Virus record (IMG/VR): IMGVR_UViG_3300027777_000002
Location: 1-64,000 of that record
From: a virus
DNA length: 64,000 bases
Direction: 5' to 3' (one strand)
Translations under genes and position numbers: made by a program
Part shown: positions 48,132 to 56,709 of the stretch, in pieces
How positions within the stretch are numbered: the stretch's first letter is position 1
Layout of the letters: each line of letters opens with the position of its first letter
The notes under the pieces: generated by a model
Database searches by the model: none
What the model was told of the DNA's origin: nothing
The model's input: the letters and a program-made list of their open reading frames with translations, nothing else

Positions 48132-51100
48132 ATGCCGTATTTACCATTACCCAATGGGTCTTATGTTGAAGTGCCAAAAGGTTTATCTGATGAAGAGGCG
48201 CTTAAGTTAGCAAAAGAACAATTCCCTGAGGGTTTTGAAGATTACGCTAAGCATAAAGAAAAAACTGGCTTTTTTCCAGCACTTACTTCCGGTTTTAAAA
48301 CTGGCGCTGGCTCTTATGCACAGGGCATAGGCAATACAGCAAATCTTGAAGGCGTAAACAAATACGGCACAGAATTAAAAAAAGCCGGTGAAGAAGGTTT
48401 TCAAAGTACTACTGACCAAGATATAGAGATTGCCAAACGTCAAGGCATTACATCTTTACTTGGTACCGGACTTAGCAAATATATTACAGAACCTGTTGGC
48501 GGAATGCTTGGTAGTCTTGCCGGTCGTTACGGTGCTCCTATTGCTGCTAACACTGTTGGGCGTGTTGCCGGTCCTGTAGTAGGCGCTGCAGCTTTTGCTG
48601 CTACAAACTTCCCTGCATATTTAGGTGAATTTGTTCAAGCACAAAAAGAGAAAGGTCAAGAAGCTGACTTTGGTAAAGCATTAGTACCCGCATTAGTTTC
48701 TACCGTTGTTGATTCTTTAGGTAACGAAATTGTTGGCGGAGCTATGAAAGGCTTTGCTTTAAGAACGGCAACTCAAGAAGCTAAACTACTAGCACCTAAA
48801 GTATTAAGCGGTGAACTTGGGGCACAAGAAGCTGCCGCACAAATTTCTGGCAAACTATCTAACGTATTAAAAGGCACGGTTGAAGCGGCTGGTGCTGGTG
48901 CTGCGTCTGGTATAGCCAATGAAGCGGGTCGTTTATATTCTATTGGCAAAGATATATTTAGCCCTGAAGCTTATGAACAATATATTCAAGCCGCTAAAGA
49001 TATGGGTATGGTTGCTCCGTTTTTTGGTTTGCTTCGTATGGGCGAGCCACGCAGAGCTAAAAAACTTATTGATGAAGCCGGTAAAAAAGTAGAGAGCGAA
49101 AAGCTGGCTACAGAAAAAGCTGCCGCTGAAGCAGAACAAAAAGCCTACCGTGAAAGCCCGGAAGGTATAGCGGAAATGGCGCAGCAACGCACCACGTTAG
49201 AACAACAAATTGCCGATCTTAAAGCTGTACTCAAAGATAAAACTTTACCTGATGAAGAGCGCCTTTTGGGTAAAGAACAAATAGGTGATCTGTATAAGCA
49301 GCTAAACGAACTTAAAAAACAAACTGGCGAAGTTGAAGAAAAACCTAGTACGCTTGAAGGCCGTTTAGAAGAACTACGGTTAAAGCGTGAGCAAGAAGCT
49401 ATAGCCGCACAACAACAAGAACAGATAATTAAGCAAAAAGAAATTGATGACGCAGCCAAAGCTGAAGAATTAAAACAAGGCGCTGAAGTTATTAAACAGA
49501 ATCCCGATTTAGCCCAAGCTGCTCATGCGGAACTATATAAACAAGTTGACGATCTTGAAACTCGTCTGCGTGACGCTGCCGAAAACGGGGACGTTGAAAA
49601 AGTAAAAAAAATTGGTGAAGAATACGACACAAAATTAGCCGCCTTACAAAGATTGCAAGCGCACGGTAAAGAAGCCGGTATTAGTTTTGAGCCGTTAGAA
49701 AAACAATTGGCTGCTGCTAAAAGACAGCTAGCAAACGTAACTAAAAAACTGGCTGATGACAAAGTATTAGAACCCGGTAAACGTGAAGAAATGGCTGCCG
49801 CAGTTGATGCTGCTAAAGCTAGAGTAACGGCTTTACAAGGGTACATTAATGATTTAAACCGCCGTGATGTGTTGCGTGGCGAAGAAAAAGCTGAACTCCC
49901 TAACCCTAAAGACTATCGTGATATTCCCGAAGAGGAGCGCATAGCTAGATTAGTTGGTATTAAAAGCGATAACATCAAATATCGTCAAATGCTTGATACA
50001 GACACTTTAACTAAAGTTGCAGATGATTTAGATAAAAATAAATTAAACAAAGAATCAGCAAACGCATTAGGTTTACCGGCTGGGCAAACTGCTTGGTATT
50101 TTGATAAGGGGCCAACCAAAAAAGTAGATACGCTACGTAACCACGTAGCAGAAGCACTTGCAACGATTGAAGAAGATGCAGCGTTTGCCAAAGCGCACAA
50201 CTTGCAGATAGAACCGGATGCTCGTGTTGGTGTATTAACAAACTTGTATGAAAAATTAAACGCTATAAAGCCGGCAGAAGGAGAAAAAGCCCCGACTTCA
50301 GCGGTTAGTTTATTGCGTTCTGCTAGAGGAGAACAACCGTACCTACAATACGTTGCTAAAAAAGCGGCGGCTAAACGTTTAAAACTAGAGGAGCCTAAAC
50401 TAAAAGAAGGCTACCGTCCAGAACATTTAGAACGTATTCGCAAAGAAATTGCGGATATTGAAAACACATTAAAAATTGATGAAGATCAAGCTAAAAAAGC
50501 TAAGAAAAAAAACAAAAAAGCCGGTAAGTTTGCAGTAGAGATTGTTCAATATAAACAACTTACTAAAGATGAAAAAGCGCGTATGCTGCGCCGCAAAGCA
50601 CGTCTTGAACAAGATTTAGAAGATGCGCAAATGCAGGGTGAGTGGAAAGCTACAGAATCCTTAAAAATTCAAGCTGCGTTAGAAGATGTAAATTTAAAAA
50701 TTGAAGACGCTAAAAACAACCCAAAAACAAAAATAACAAAGAACGGGGTAGCCAACCTACTTAACCTTAAAAAGCGTTTAGAACTTGATTTAGCTAAAGC
50801 GCAACAAGGTGAGTTTGGACAGTTAGCTGGGGCGCCTACGCCTAAAGGTACGGTAGCGGGTGAGCAGGCTGTGCCTGCTAAACGTCAAGAAACTGCCATT
50901 TCTGAAATTATTGACAATATTGATTCGTTGCGTAAAGGCGAGTTTTTTGGTGGTACCGCTGGTAAAGAAGGCCTTTTAGAAAGCAGATCTCGTGAAGTTA
51001 TTTTGCGTTCTATTCGTAATGAAATTGACACGTACGCTGCTGGCGCTATTACGGAAATTAATGCTGGGCGCCGTAGTAACGACTTGCCCGACTTAACAAA

Positions 51101-54100
51101 GCAAGAAGAGAATACAGTACGTACCGTTGTTGAAGTGTATCTTGGAACTAAAGCTGAACGTGCTACAGGGTATCGTGCGACTCGTTTGCGTGCTCAAGAA
51201 AAAGGCGCCGCTAAGCTTACTCCTGAAGATACAGCCATAGCTGAAGCATTTGAAAAAGCCGGATTTGAAGGTGCAAGCGAATTAACTAAAAAGCAAAAAC
51301 AAATTATGCAGGCTGTTGGTATTGATCCAACAGAATTTGATGGGCACTCATCAGCTGAAATACAAGCGCTGTACAACCGTGTTAACTTTGTACAAAAACA
51401 ATACGACGCCGCTTCCGCTGGTTTAGAAAAAGCGCAAGTTTCGGGCGATATTGATGCGCAAAAACAATTTAAAGTTAGAAAAAACAAACTTAAAACTCGT
51501 CTTGACGAAGTTAAAGCTAAGTACGATACCGCTACAAAAGCGTTTGTTGAAGGCGCAGAAGAAGAAACAGGTGTAATTCGTACGGGTGTTAAAAAAGAAG
51601 AAGCTGATGAAATTTTAAACAGACTTAAAGCTCTTAAAGAAGCGTTTGGTTCTAAAGCGTATAAGTATAGAGAAGCGCCTGCTATTACCGCCACTAAGAT
51701 GGGCGAGACTAAAGACATTAATGTAACACCAAAAGAAGCTGATACGGCAAAACTTTTAAAAGAAGGCGAGAAAAAAGCTGCTCGTGAAACAGGTCTTGGA
51801 CTACCCGGTAAACGAGTTACTACTCAAGTATCTACCGGCACAATATATGAAACCGATTTAGTCAATGCCGATAAAACAGCTAAAAAACTTGGTAATTTGT
51901 TTAAAAAATCTAACGACCAACTAAAAAGCGAAAATGAGCGTGAAGCTGCCCGTAAAGTATATGAAGAGGCACTTGAAAAAGATGGTAAACGTTTAGAAGA
52001 TTTAGGCTTTGGTGACGTAAAAGACGAAGACAGTTTAGCGGGTATGCTGCTTGCTCGTGCAAAACTTGACGACCCTAAGTCGGCAGAATACAAACGTTTA
52101 ACCGACAGCATTAATAAAGAACAAAACTCGTTGCGTGAAGCCGCCGCCAGAATAACTAAAGCAGAACGTTTCAAAAAAGATATTGGCGAAAGCTCAATAG
52201 AAAAAGAAGAGAAAGCTAAAGCACTACAAGCGGAACAACTTGAAGAGTCTAAACGCACCGTTGAGCGTAGAAAAAATCGTGTTACTGAAAAACAACGTGC
52301 TGCAATTAAAGCAACTGTTGAAAAAGAACTTGCGGCTGCTAGAGCTAAATTAATTAAAAAAGTACCCGATAATGCTACGGCAGCGCAAAGAAAGTCTATC
52401 AACGCAGCCAATGACAAAATTCGTATTGAAAGACAAACTTTAGAAGCTCAGCTCGATATTATTAATGGCGGTGATTTTGAGGCGTTGCGCACTCGTGGCA
52501 AGATTAAAGAAGAAGCTTCTGACCGTTTGTATAAAAAATCTGCTTTTGAAAAAGAAGAAGATAAGAAACTTCGTGACGTAATAGAGAAAGATGAAAAAGG
52601 CATTGAATTAACTGATGCTGAAGAAAAAATTTATACTGACGCTTCGTCTAAAGGAATTAATGCCGAAGGATGGTTAAAAGGCGAAGCAGAAACCACAATA
52701 AGAGCTATTGATGAAATAAAGCAAAAATATTTAGACGAAGCAGCTACCAAAAAAGAGCTTATATATTACGTTGACACTCTTAGAAAGTGGCGCGGTATTG
52801 CTCGTAAAAAAGAACAGCGCGCTGACTTTTTATATTTAGACAAACAAGTAAAAGACGTATCAAAACGCCTTAAAACTTTACAAGAAGAAGCCGCTGCCCC
52901 AGCTTTAGAAAAACATGCTGCTCGTGAAGAAGCGGAATATGCCGCATCGCCAGCCGGTAAGAAAACTGCCAAACGTATTGGGTTTGTTAAAAAGCGTATT
53001 GCTGAAAAAGAAACAAAGAAAGCGTTTGCGTCAGCCGCTGAAATGTATGAAGCTGAAATGCTTAAAGCACGTAAGGCTGGTTTTCAATCTCCCGAAGAGA
53101 TGGAGCGTTATATTCGCAACGCCAGCAAGTCAATGGACGTTGAAGAAAACACACGAGATATACGTAATCTATTTGATAGAGACCTTTCAGAGTTAGATTA
53201 CGATAACTATGACGATTTTGGTAACGTGTTCCGTTTAGGCTCAAAAGAAAAAACTACGGCAAACCTTAAAGAAACACGACGTGTTGCTGACGAGTTTAAA
53301 GCTAAACTGCCTGAAGGAGTTAAGTTTGAATACGCTGATACTGCAGTAGAGTTGCCTGACTATGTTCGCCGTCAAATTTCTAAAGAAGAAGCGGACATAA
53401 TGAAGGGTGCCGTACTTAAAGACGGTACTATTGTTATTGTTGGCGACACGCACAAGACTATGCTGGACTTTGAAAAAACGTTAGCACACGAAGCTGTTGG
53501 ACACTACGGATTAGATCGTTTGCTTGGGCTAGAAGGTATGGTTAATTTAGCTAAGCGCATTGAAGCACAGCCCGGCGGGTTTGTTCGTATGTCTAGAGAA
53601 CTTGGCGTACTTGATGATGTTATGCACGCTATTAGAGAAGCTAGAAAGAGCGACCCTAATCTAACGCCTGAACAAGAAATGATGGTGGGCGTGCGTGAAA
53701 TGATTGCGCACTTTGAAGAACAGCGTTTAGATAGCAAAAACTTTTTACAAAAAGCTCAACGTTTTATTAAAGAGTTAATAGGTCAGTTTAAAGATTGGCT
53801 ACGTAAAAACAATTTAATGGAGTTAAGTAAGGTTACTGACGCCGACTTATTGTTTGTGCTTAAGCGTTCTAAAGAAGCAATGGAAAGCAGAGGCGGTTTA
53901 CGTTCCGGCGATATTGGCATGGAAACTGCTTTCCGTAAAGCTAAACCTACTGACAGCAACGATCCGTTGATGCAGCTTTCTAACACATTAGTTGCTAAAC
54001 CAAAAACAGTTACCGAATCTTTTAAAGGCAACTTAGCGGCTTTTAATACGCAGTTTGTTGATCGCCTAGCGCCAATTAAAGAGATATGGCGCCGTATGGG

Positions 54101-56555
54101 TGAAAATGCGGCATCTTCACAAATGATTTACAAACTACTGTCTCATGGACAGCGGACTAACATTACTAGTGAAACTTTGGTAAACGGCGCTCGTGTGTTT
54201 TACACCGACCCAACTACAGGCGAAGTAACTATCCGTGCGTCGGGTGGACCCGGCATGAAACAAGTTTTAGATGAGTTGCTTAAGTCAACTAAAGGTAATC
54301 CTGAAGCGTTAAATCAAATGTTTACTGCATATGCTGCAGCTAAACGTGCTAAAAGCGTTGGGTTTGAAAAACTGGTACGTGACGGTGAAATTGACGGTAA
54401 CAAAATTACCAAAGATATGCTGGCTGCCGCTGAAAGATCAGGCGATGCGGACCCTGCGTTTGTTAAAGCGTTTGAAACATATCAAAAATATAACCACGGC
54501 TTAATTGATTCCTTAGCTAGTTCTGGATACATATCTAAAGATAGTGCGGCTAAGTTTAAAGCTAAAAACTACATACCTTACTATCGTGCTCGTGGCGGTA
54601 ACGTAGATTTAATCATTGGTAACGAGTCTCCAATTCGTATTGGTTCTTTAAAAGACCAACCATATCTACATGAACTAGTTGGTGACAACACAAAGATTCA
54701 AGACTTTTTCCGTACTTCTGTACAGAACACCAACATGATTACTGAAATGGCTTTGCGCAATGATGCAACAGCCAGCGTAGCTAACACGTTAAAGAATCTT
54801 GGAATTGCTGAAATTCATAAAGGTAGCGGGCCAGCAGGACCAAACGTAATACGGTTTAAAAACGATGGTAAGGACTACCACGCTGTAATTGATACATCTA
54901 AAAACGCCGAGTTTAGCGATATTAGCTCAGAGCTTTTAGTTAAAGGTTTAGAAGGCATACCTACTCAGCTTCCGGGTATTGTGCGTTTGCTTGGCATACC
55001 GGCTAACTGGCTACGTAAAGGCGTAACACGTAACCCATTCTATGCGTACAAACAGTTAGTGCGTGACCCAATATCCGCTTGGTTAACATCAGGCGCTGAT
55101 TTTGTGCCTATTTTATCGTCGCTTAATGAGATTAATAAAGCCGTACGTGGTCAAAGCGATACAGCTAAAAAATTACAAGAAGCCGGTATTTTAGGTGGGG
55201 AAATTTACACAGGGCGTGCAGAAGATTTAAATCAAATTGTTACTCGCCTTAAGTCAGGCAAAGCTAATTTAAATGGCGCTATGGCTTTTATGGATAGAGT
55301 AGCTACTGAAGCAGATGCGTCCACTCGTTCTGTTATATACGAAAACTATCGCAAGCAAGGCTTGTCAGATATGGAAGCGCAGATTGCCACAATGGAGTCA
55401 ATGAACTTCAATACTCGTGGTGCGTCGCCTTCTATGCACTGGGTTAACACAATGGTGCCGTTTTTTAATTCGGCGATTCAAGGCTACAACGTAATGTATA
55501 AAGCGTTTAGTGGCAATATGCCTTACGCTAAGCGTTTAGAGTTGCAAAACAAATTAATAAAACGTGGCTCAATGATAATGGGTATGTCTATTTTGTATGC
55601 TATAGCGCAACAAGATAACGAAGCGTATCAAAACGCTACGCCTGAACAGCGTTACATGAATTGGTTTATACCCGGCATGGGCAAAGATGGTAAAGAATCA
55701 TTTAGATTGCCAATCCCGTTTGAAATAGGTTATATATTTAAAGCGTTACCTGAAGCTATTGTACGTATGGCTTATGCTGACGACAAAGCTAAAGAAGGCT
55801 TAGATGCAATTAAGACTGTATTGCAAGCAACTAATCCTATTGGAATACCCACCGCTATTAAAGCACCGCTTGAAATTGCTATGAACCGTTCAGTGTATTC
55901 AGGGGCGGAAGTAGAAAGCAAACGTTTGCAGGGGTTAAGACCAAACGAGCGTTATTACGATACGACTACAGAAGTGGCTAAGTTAATTGGCGGTAATCTT
56001 GGAGAGGTTGGTAACTTCTTTGGTATATCACCAGCTAAAATAGACTACTTAGCTAAAGGGTATTTTGGTGGGCTGTATACAACCGTTGCTACATTGGTAA
56101 ATCCTTTAATCGCCGATATACGCGGTGATAAATCTACTGTAAAACCTGACGGCACAATGGCTGATTTGCCTGTGTTTGGTCAAATGTTCCAACCTAAAGA
56201 TGCTGGCGGTCTTACTATGAAAGCGTACGATGTTTTAGAAAAAGCATCGCAGTATTCTGAAACATATAAGCATTTCCAAGAAACGGGCGCTGAAAAAGAA
56301 GCTGAAGAATACGGCAAAAAATACGAACAAGAAATTAATATTGGTATGGGCGCTGCTAGTATGAAAGCTGAGTTAGATCAGTTGTCAGGACAAATTCGCA
56401 AAGTAAAAGAACAGCGTTTACCTTCCGGTATGGATTCTAAACAGTTTGCAATTCAAAAACGTGAACAGTTAGATGAATTGATGCGAACTAGAGCAAAACT
56501 AGCAAAACAATTTAGTGCCCAGATCGCCGAAACAAAACGCCAATCTTCCCGTTAA
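48132..56555 (+). CDS. giant ejection/polyvalent protein with peptidase-like motif, 2807 aa
   Basis: The N-terminus LPLPNGSYVEVPKGLSDEEALKLAKEQFP is a known opening of internal virion proteins. Residues ~50-330 include Gly/Ala-rich putative membrane segments. Residues ~330-1700 are mostly charged coiled coil. A zincin-like motif HEAVGH (HEXXXH, 1786-1791) lies in LAHEAVGHYGLDRLL. The last ~850 residues (YRARGGNVDLIIG, FYAYKQLVRDPISAW, MVPFFNSAIQGYN) resemble LPD-type polyvalent domains. It is probably delivered into the host with the DNA and may act as a T7 gp16-like channel plus effector. Confidence 0.8.
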   Translation: MPYLPLPNGSYVEVPKGLSDEEALKLAKEQFPEGFEDYAKHKEKTGFFPALTSGFKTGAGSYAQGIGNTANLEGVNKYGTELKKAGEEGFQSTTDQDIEIAKRQGITSLLGTGLSKYITEPVGGMLGSLAGRYGAPIAANTVGRVAGPVVGAAAFAATNFPAYLGEFVQAQKEKGQEADFGKALVPALVSTVVDSLGNEIVGGAMKGFALRTATQEAKLLAPKVLSGELGAQEAAAQISGKLSNVLKGTVEAAGAGAASGIANEAGRLYSIGKDIFSPEAYEQYIQAAKDMGMVAPFFGLLRMGEPRRAKKLIDEAGKKVESEKLATEKAAAEAEQKAYRESPEGIAEMAQQRTTLEQQIADLKAVLKDKTLPDEERLLGKEQIGDLYKQLNELKKQTGEVEEKPSTLEGRLEELRLKREQEAIAAQQQEQIIKQKEIDDAAKAEELKQGAEVIKQNPDLAQAAHAELYKQVDDLETRLRDAAENGDVEKVKKIGEEYDTKLAALQRLQAHGKEAGISFEPLEKQLAAAKRQLANVTKKLADDKVLEPGKREEMAAAVDAAKARVTALQGYINDLNRRDVLRGEEKAELPNPKDYRDIPEEERIARLVGIKSDNIKYRQMLDTDTLTKVADDLDKNKLNKESANALGLPAGQTAWYFDKGPTKKVDTLRNHVAEALATIEEDAAFAKAHNLQIEPDARVGVLTNLYEKLNAIKPAEGEKAPTSAVSLLRSARGEQPYLQYVAKKAAAKRLKLEEPKLKEGYRPEHLERIRKEIADIENTLKIDEDQAKKAKKKNKKAGKFAVEIVQYKQLTKDEKARMLRRKARLEQDLEDAQMQGEWKATESLKIQAALEDVNLKIEDAKNNPKTKITKNGVANLLNLKKRLELDLAKAQQGEFGQLAGAPTPKGTVAGEQAVPAKRQETAISEIIDNIDSLRKGEFFGGTAGKEGLLESRSREVILRSIRNEIDTYAAGAITEINAGRRSNDLPDLTKQEENTVRTVVEVYLGTKAERATGYRATRLRAQEKGAAKLTPEDTAIAEAFEKAGFEGASELTKKQKQIMQAVGIDPTEFDGHSSAEIQALYNRVNFVQKQYDAASAGLEKAQVSGDIDAQKQFKVRKNKLKTRLDEVKAKYDTATKAFVEGAEEETGVIRTGVKKEEADEILNRLKALKEAFGSKAYKYREAPAITATKMGETKDINVTPKEADTAKLLKEGEKKAARETGLGLPGKRVTTQVSTGTIYETDLVNADKTAKKLGNLFKKSNDQLKSENEREAARKVYEEALEKDGKRLEDLGFGDVKDEDSLAGMLLARAKLDDPKSAEYKRLTDSINKEQNSLREAAARITKAERFKKDIGESSIEKEEKAKALQAEQLEESKRTVERRKNRVTEKQRAAIKATVEKELAAARAKLIKKVPDNATAAQRKSINAANDKIRIERQTLEAQLDIINGGDFEALRTRGKIKEEASDRLYKKSAFEKEEDKKLRDVIEKDEKGIELTDAEEKIYTDASSKGINAEGWLKGEAETTIRAIDEIKQKYLDEAATKKELIYYVDTLRKWRGIARKKEQRADFLYLDKQVKDVSKRLKTLQEEAAAPALEKHAAREEAEYAASPAGKKTAKRIGFVKKRIAEKETKKAFASAAEMYEAEMLKARKAGFQSPEEMERYIRNASKSMDVEENTRDIRNLFDRDLSELDYDNYDDFGNVFRLGSKEKTTANLKETRRVADEFKAKLPEGVKFEYADTAVELPDYVRRQISKEEADIMKGAVLKDGTIVIVGDTHKTMLDFEKTLAHEAVGHYGLDRLLGLEGMVNLAKRIEAQPGGFVRMSRELGVLDDVMHAIREARKSDPNLTPEQEMMVGVREMIAHFEEQRLDSKNFLQKAQRFIKELIGQFKDWLRKNNLMELSKVTDADLLFVLKRSKEAMESRGGLRSGDIGMETAFRKAKPTDSNDPLMQLSNTLVAKPKTVTESFKGNLAAFNTQFVDRLAPIKEIWRRMGENAASSQMIYKLLSHGQRTNITSETLVNGARVFYTDPTTGEVTIRASGGPGMKQVLDELLKSTKGNPEALNQMFTAYAAAKRAKSVGFEKLVRDGEIDGNKITKDMLAAAERSGDADPAFVKAFETYQKYNHGLIDSLASSGYISKDSAAKFKAKNYIPYYRARGGNVDLIIGNESPIRIGSLKDQPYLHELVGDNTKIQDFFRTSVQNTNMITEMALRNDATASVANTLKNLGIAEIHKGSGPAGPNVIRFKNDGKDYHAVIDTSKNAEFSDISSELLVKGLEGIPTQLPGIVRLLGIPANWLRKGVTRNPFYAYKQLVRDPISAWLTSGADFVPILSSLNEINKAVRGQSDTAKKLQEAGILGGEIYTGRAEDLNQIVTRLKSGKANLNGAMAFMDRVATEADASTRSVIYENYRKQGLSDMEAQIATMESMNFNTRGASPSMHWVNTMVPFFNSAIQGYNVMYKAFSGNMPYAKRLELQNKLIKRGSMIMGMSILYAIAQQDNEAYQNATPEQRYMNWFIPGMGKDGKESFRLPIPFEIGYIFKALPEAIVRMAYADDKAKEGLDAIKTVLQATNPIGIPTAIKAPLEIAMNRSVYSGAEVESKRLQGLRPNERYYDTTTEVAKLIGGNLGEVGNFFGISPAKIDYLAKGYFGGLYTTVATLVNPLIADIRGDKSTVKPDGTMADLPVFGQMFQPKDAGGLTMKAYDVLEKASQYSETYKHFQETGAEKEAEEYGKKYEQEINIGMGAASMKAELDQLSGQIRKVKEQRLPSGMDSKQFAIQKREQLDELMRTRAKLAKQFSAQIAETKRQSSR

Positions 56556-56709
56556 CAATGCCGAACTCGGCTTTGCCTTTGATGTGGTGATGTACGGCGG
56601 CTTTAAGTCCTTCCTCTCGGACTTCGGTTAGCTTTAAAGTAGGAACAAAGAACGCCCCTTTTGGGGGCGTTGTCTGCCAAGGATAATGCACTCTAAGTTT
56701 CCTGCTCAT
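56512..56709 (-). CDS. conserved-looking small protein, 65 aa
   Basis: MSRKLRVHYPWQTTPPKGAFFVPTLKL... has a compact, folded look and ends GKIGVLFRRSGH. The gene overlaps the stop of the primase-helicase gene upstream by 17 bp and, on the opposite strand, the last 44 bp of the 2807-aa gene. The hairpin AACGCCCC/GGGGCGTT (56,649-56,670 region) lies in its codons. Convergent overlap makes it less certain than its neighbours. Confidence 0.55.
   Translation of the reverse strand: MSRKLRVHYPWQTTPPKGAFFVPTLKLTEVREEGLKAAVHHHIKGKAEFGIVNGKIGVLFRRSGH
56649..56670. terminator. possible terminator hairpin at the convergence point
   Basis: AACGCCCC and GGGGCGTT pair perfectly around a short T-rich loop, about 95 bp after the stop of the giant late gene. 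The T-tract is poor on both strands. It could end the late transcript. Confidence 0.4.

Noticed and set aside
51194-52417. Two long leftward frames (174 and 197 codons) inside the giant ejection gene
   Set aside because: They are Ser/Ala/Leu-rich antisense translations of Lys/Glu-rich coiled-coil codons and have no start signals.
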